From: an uncultured Prolixibacteraceae bacterium
GTDB lineage: Bacteria > Bacteroidota > Bacteroidia > Bacteroidales > Prolixibacteraceae
DNA length: 64,000 nt
Direction of reading: 5' to 3'
Assembly (NCBI GenBank): GCA_937915865.1
Contig: CALGIG010000080.1
Span: 1-64,000, forward strand
The stretch's first letter is position 1. Every line of letters begins with the position of its first letter. Shown in pieces: positions 62,680 to 64,000 of the stretch. Below the pieces are notes generated by a model. The model was not told the origin of the DNA. It worked only from the letters and a program-made list of their open reading frames with translations, and made no database searches. Made by a program: the position numbers and the translations under genes.

Positions 62680-64000
62680 TTAAAAAGTCATTGAAAACAC
62701 AGTTTCTTTTCCGGGTATGGAGCGGGCTTGAAGGCTTCCACCATGCAAACGCATAATCTGGCGTGAAAGGCTCAGTCCAATGCCCGAACCGCTTTCCTTG
62801 GTGGTAAAGAATGGAACAAAAACCTGTTCCAAAATGTCTTCAGGAATACCGGGGCCATTATCGATAACACGAACTTCCAGCCTTCGGTCCTTATTAATTC
62901 CGGCAATAATCTGTATTCGTCCTTCAGGATTCTTTTCATTGGCCTGAAGTGCATTTTTTGTAAGGTTTAGAAGTACCTGCGAAATAAGATTCTCGTCAGC
63001 AAAAAGCTCAAGGTCATGAGGATTTATTGTAACCACAAGTTTAACCAACTCGCTATTTTCGAGCGACGAATACAAAACTTTGATACGGGTTGCCAACTCT
63101 TCGAACCGAAAGAGTTTTTTGTCAGGCTTCGGCAGGCGCGTCAATTTCCGGTATGATTCAACAAACAGCATCAATCCATTACCCTGCTCTTTGATTACAC
63201 TCAAGCCCCGAAGGGTGGCCTGAATTTTCGATTCACTCAGTTCGTCGGGCAAAGCAGGACGACCATCTACGGTGAAAAAATTGCACAAACTCTCGGAAAG
63301 AGAAGTTATCGGTGCAATTGAATTCATAATTTCGTGCATTAAAACTCGGATTAGTTTCATCCACGAATCAAGTTCTTTTTCGTCCAATTCATTACGAATA
63401 TCCTGGATAGACAGCAGGATCAACTCATCGTTTTTTACTTTAAACGAAGTCGATTTCAGAGAAAGTTGAACCATTCCCCTTTCGGAATTAACTGAAATCA
63501 ACCGTTGTTCAAAAGGACCAATATTTTTTATTGATTGAAACAAGTTACGGTTAATTCGTTCCAGCTGGTTTAGGTGCGTCAAGATTTCAACCCCAAACAT
63601 TTTCTTTACTGAAGAATTTGCGTGTAAAACAAAACCTTTGGAATTGTAGGTTAATATCCCTGTGGCAACATGTTCGAGCAAAGCCTCGAAATACTGTTCT
63701 TGTTGGCGGCTTTCAATTTTAAGTTGTTGAATTTGACGATTTACTTTATTTAAACCTTCATAAATTCCAAGGATTGATTTGTCGGTGATATTATGAGGAA
63801 TTGAAAGCGTCGAATCGTCGTTTTGCACTGATTCAAGGAAATAACTTATTTTACGGTTGGTTGAATTTATAAATTTGATGAGTATAAAAACCATCACAAT
63901 ATCAAGACAGCTGACAATAAAAATCAATGAAACTGGTTTCCCCGAGCTAATAAACAACCCAATGCCTGTACTTAGTACAACTACCAGTAAGACCCGAAGA
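62680..64000 (-). CDS. NtrY-like sensor histidine kinase, 5' truncated by window edge
   Basis: Open to the right edge of the window; the visible part begins LRVLLVVVLSTGIGL, continuing the membrane segments LIFIVSCLDIVMVFILIKF. Then a PAS-like region (ILTYNSKGFVLHANSSVKKMFG), a HisKA with phospho-His in LMHEIMNSIAPITSL, and a HATPase_c (N box NLTKNALQANEK, G1 DNGPGIPED, G2 GSGIGLSLSRQIM). The HEIMNSI spacing resembles NtrY-type kinases. The response regulator must lie beyond the window. Confidence 0.9.
   Translation of the reverse strand, partial: LRVLLVVVLSTGIGLFISSGKPVSLIFIVSCLDIVMVFILIKFINSTNRKISYFLESVQNDDSTLSIPHNITDKSILGIYEGLNKVNRQIQQLKIESRQQEQYFEALLEHVATGILTYNSKGFVLHANSSVKKMFGVEILTHLNQLERINRNLFQSIKNIGPFEQRLISVNSERGMVQLSLKSTSFKVKNDELILLSIQDIRNELDEKELDSWMKLIRVLMHEIMNSIAPITSLSESLCNFFTVDGRPALPDELSESKIQATLRGLSVIKEQGNGLMLFVESYRKLTRLPKPDKKLFRFEELATRIKVLYSSLENSELVKLVVTINPHDLELFADENLISQVLLNLTKNALQANEKNPEGRIQIIAGINKDRRLEVRVIDNGPGIPEDILEQVFVPFFTTKESGSGIGLSLSRQIMRLHGGSLQARSIPGKETVFSMTF

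Noticed and set aside
1..64000. CRISPR arrays, tRNA or rRNA genes, prophage or transposase genes
   Set aside because: No regularly spaced direct repeats of CRISPR size, no tRNA cloverleaf-like sequences with a GGTTC arm in the intergenic gaps, and no transposase or integrase frame were seen by eye; a tRNAscan or Infernal search could still find a missed small RNA.

Overview
The window looks like a chromosomal segment of an anaerobic or microaerophilic Bacteroidota bacterium, most likely Bacteroidales/Marinilabiliales and perhaps Prolixibacteraceae-like. The taxon is inferred from gene content, not from a marker search. The signs are a PorZ-like type IX secretion protein, a class I (strict-anaerobe type) hybrid-cluster protein, a short AtpC next to AtpD, DUF2807 'SSG' proteins, DUF3108, a CzcA-type RND system, a Cys-type sulfatase, and many Bacteroidetes-type TAnnTTTG -7 elements. 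I saw no rRNA, tRNA, CRISPR array, prophage or intact insertion sequence. Both edges cut a gene.

Layout. 1-1871: a left-truncated Gfo/Idh/MocA oxidoreductase and a Tat-exported TIM-barrel isomerase. 1963-6053: a DUF3352-like propeller protein and a U32 protein. 6315-6917: first member (P1) of a three-member family of small exported proteins. 7112-9308: ComB and a PatB/MalY C-S lyase separated by repeats. 9380-13090, minus strand: atpC-atpD, a polyprenyl synthetase and a LytTR response regulator. 13251-15432: tsaB, a DUF3108 protein and efp. 15557-19201: an anaerobic nitrosative-stress module (hcp, a ferredoxin-like protein and a divergent Crp/Fnr regulator) with a palindromic operator. 19437-25649: a phosphate operon (Porin_O_P, pstS, pstC, pstA, pstB, phoU) headed by a striking 11-bp-periodic TAAT array. 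25745-26518: a PgeF/YfiH enzyme.

26618-30230 is a minus-strand run of exported proteins: two more members (P2, P3) of the small family, duplicated together with their 3' hairpins, then two DUF2807 proteins. 30507-33105 holds a PIG-L deacetylase and an ABC-F ATPase. 33289-38883 is a divalent-metal RND operon (TolC, adaptor, CzcA-type pump), followed by a convergent sulfatase, a TetR regulator, and a lone MacA-like adaptor with a small membrane protein. 42951-46804 holds an acyl-CoA dehydrogenase, a degenerate GIY-YIG protein, a SPOR lipoprotein and a PQQ-like propeller. 46918-48069 is an aminotransferase homologue that has lost its PLP lysine. 48161-51809 is a compact rdgB-porZ-recO operon. 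52112-59351 covers a deoxynucleoside kinase, GH3, CvpA, tyrS, a Wzz-like protein and an O-antigen ligase-like protein. 59831-61826 is a PadR-PspC envelope-stress unit with a recognisable promoter and operator. The window ends with an unrecognised lipoprotein and a right-truncated NtrY-like sensor kinase.

The most useful observations are regulatory: the TAAT array, the operator at a class II activating position before the ferredoxin-hcp genes, and the PadR-type palindrome overlapping a -33 element. Next come the PLP-lysine-less aminotransferase, the degenerate GIY-YIG protein, the 16-residue repeats in PstC, and the duplicated exported-protein family. I found no clear undescribed multigene defence or biosynthetic system.
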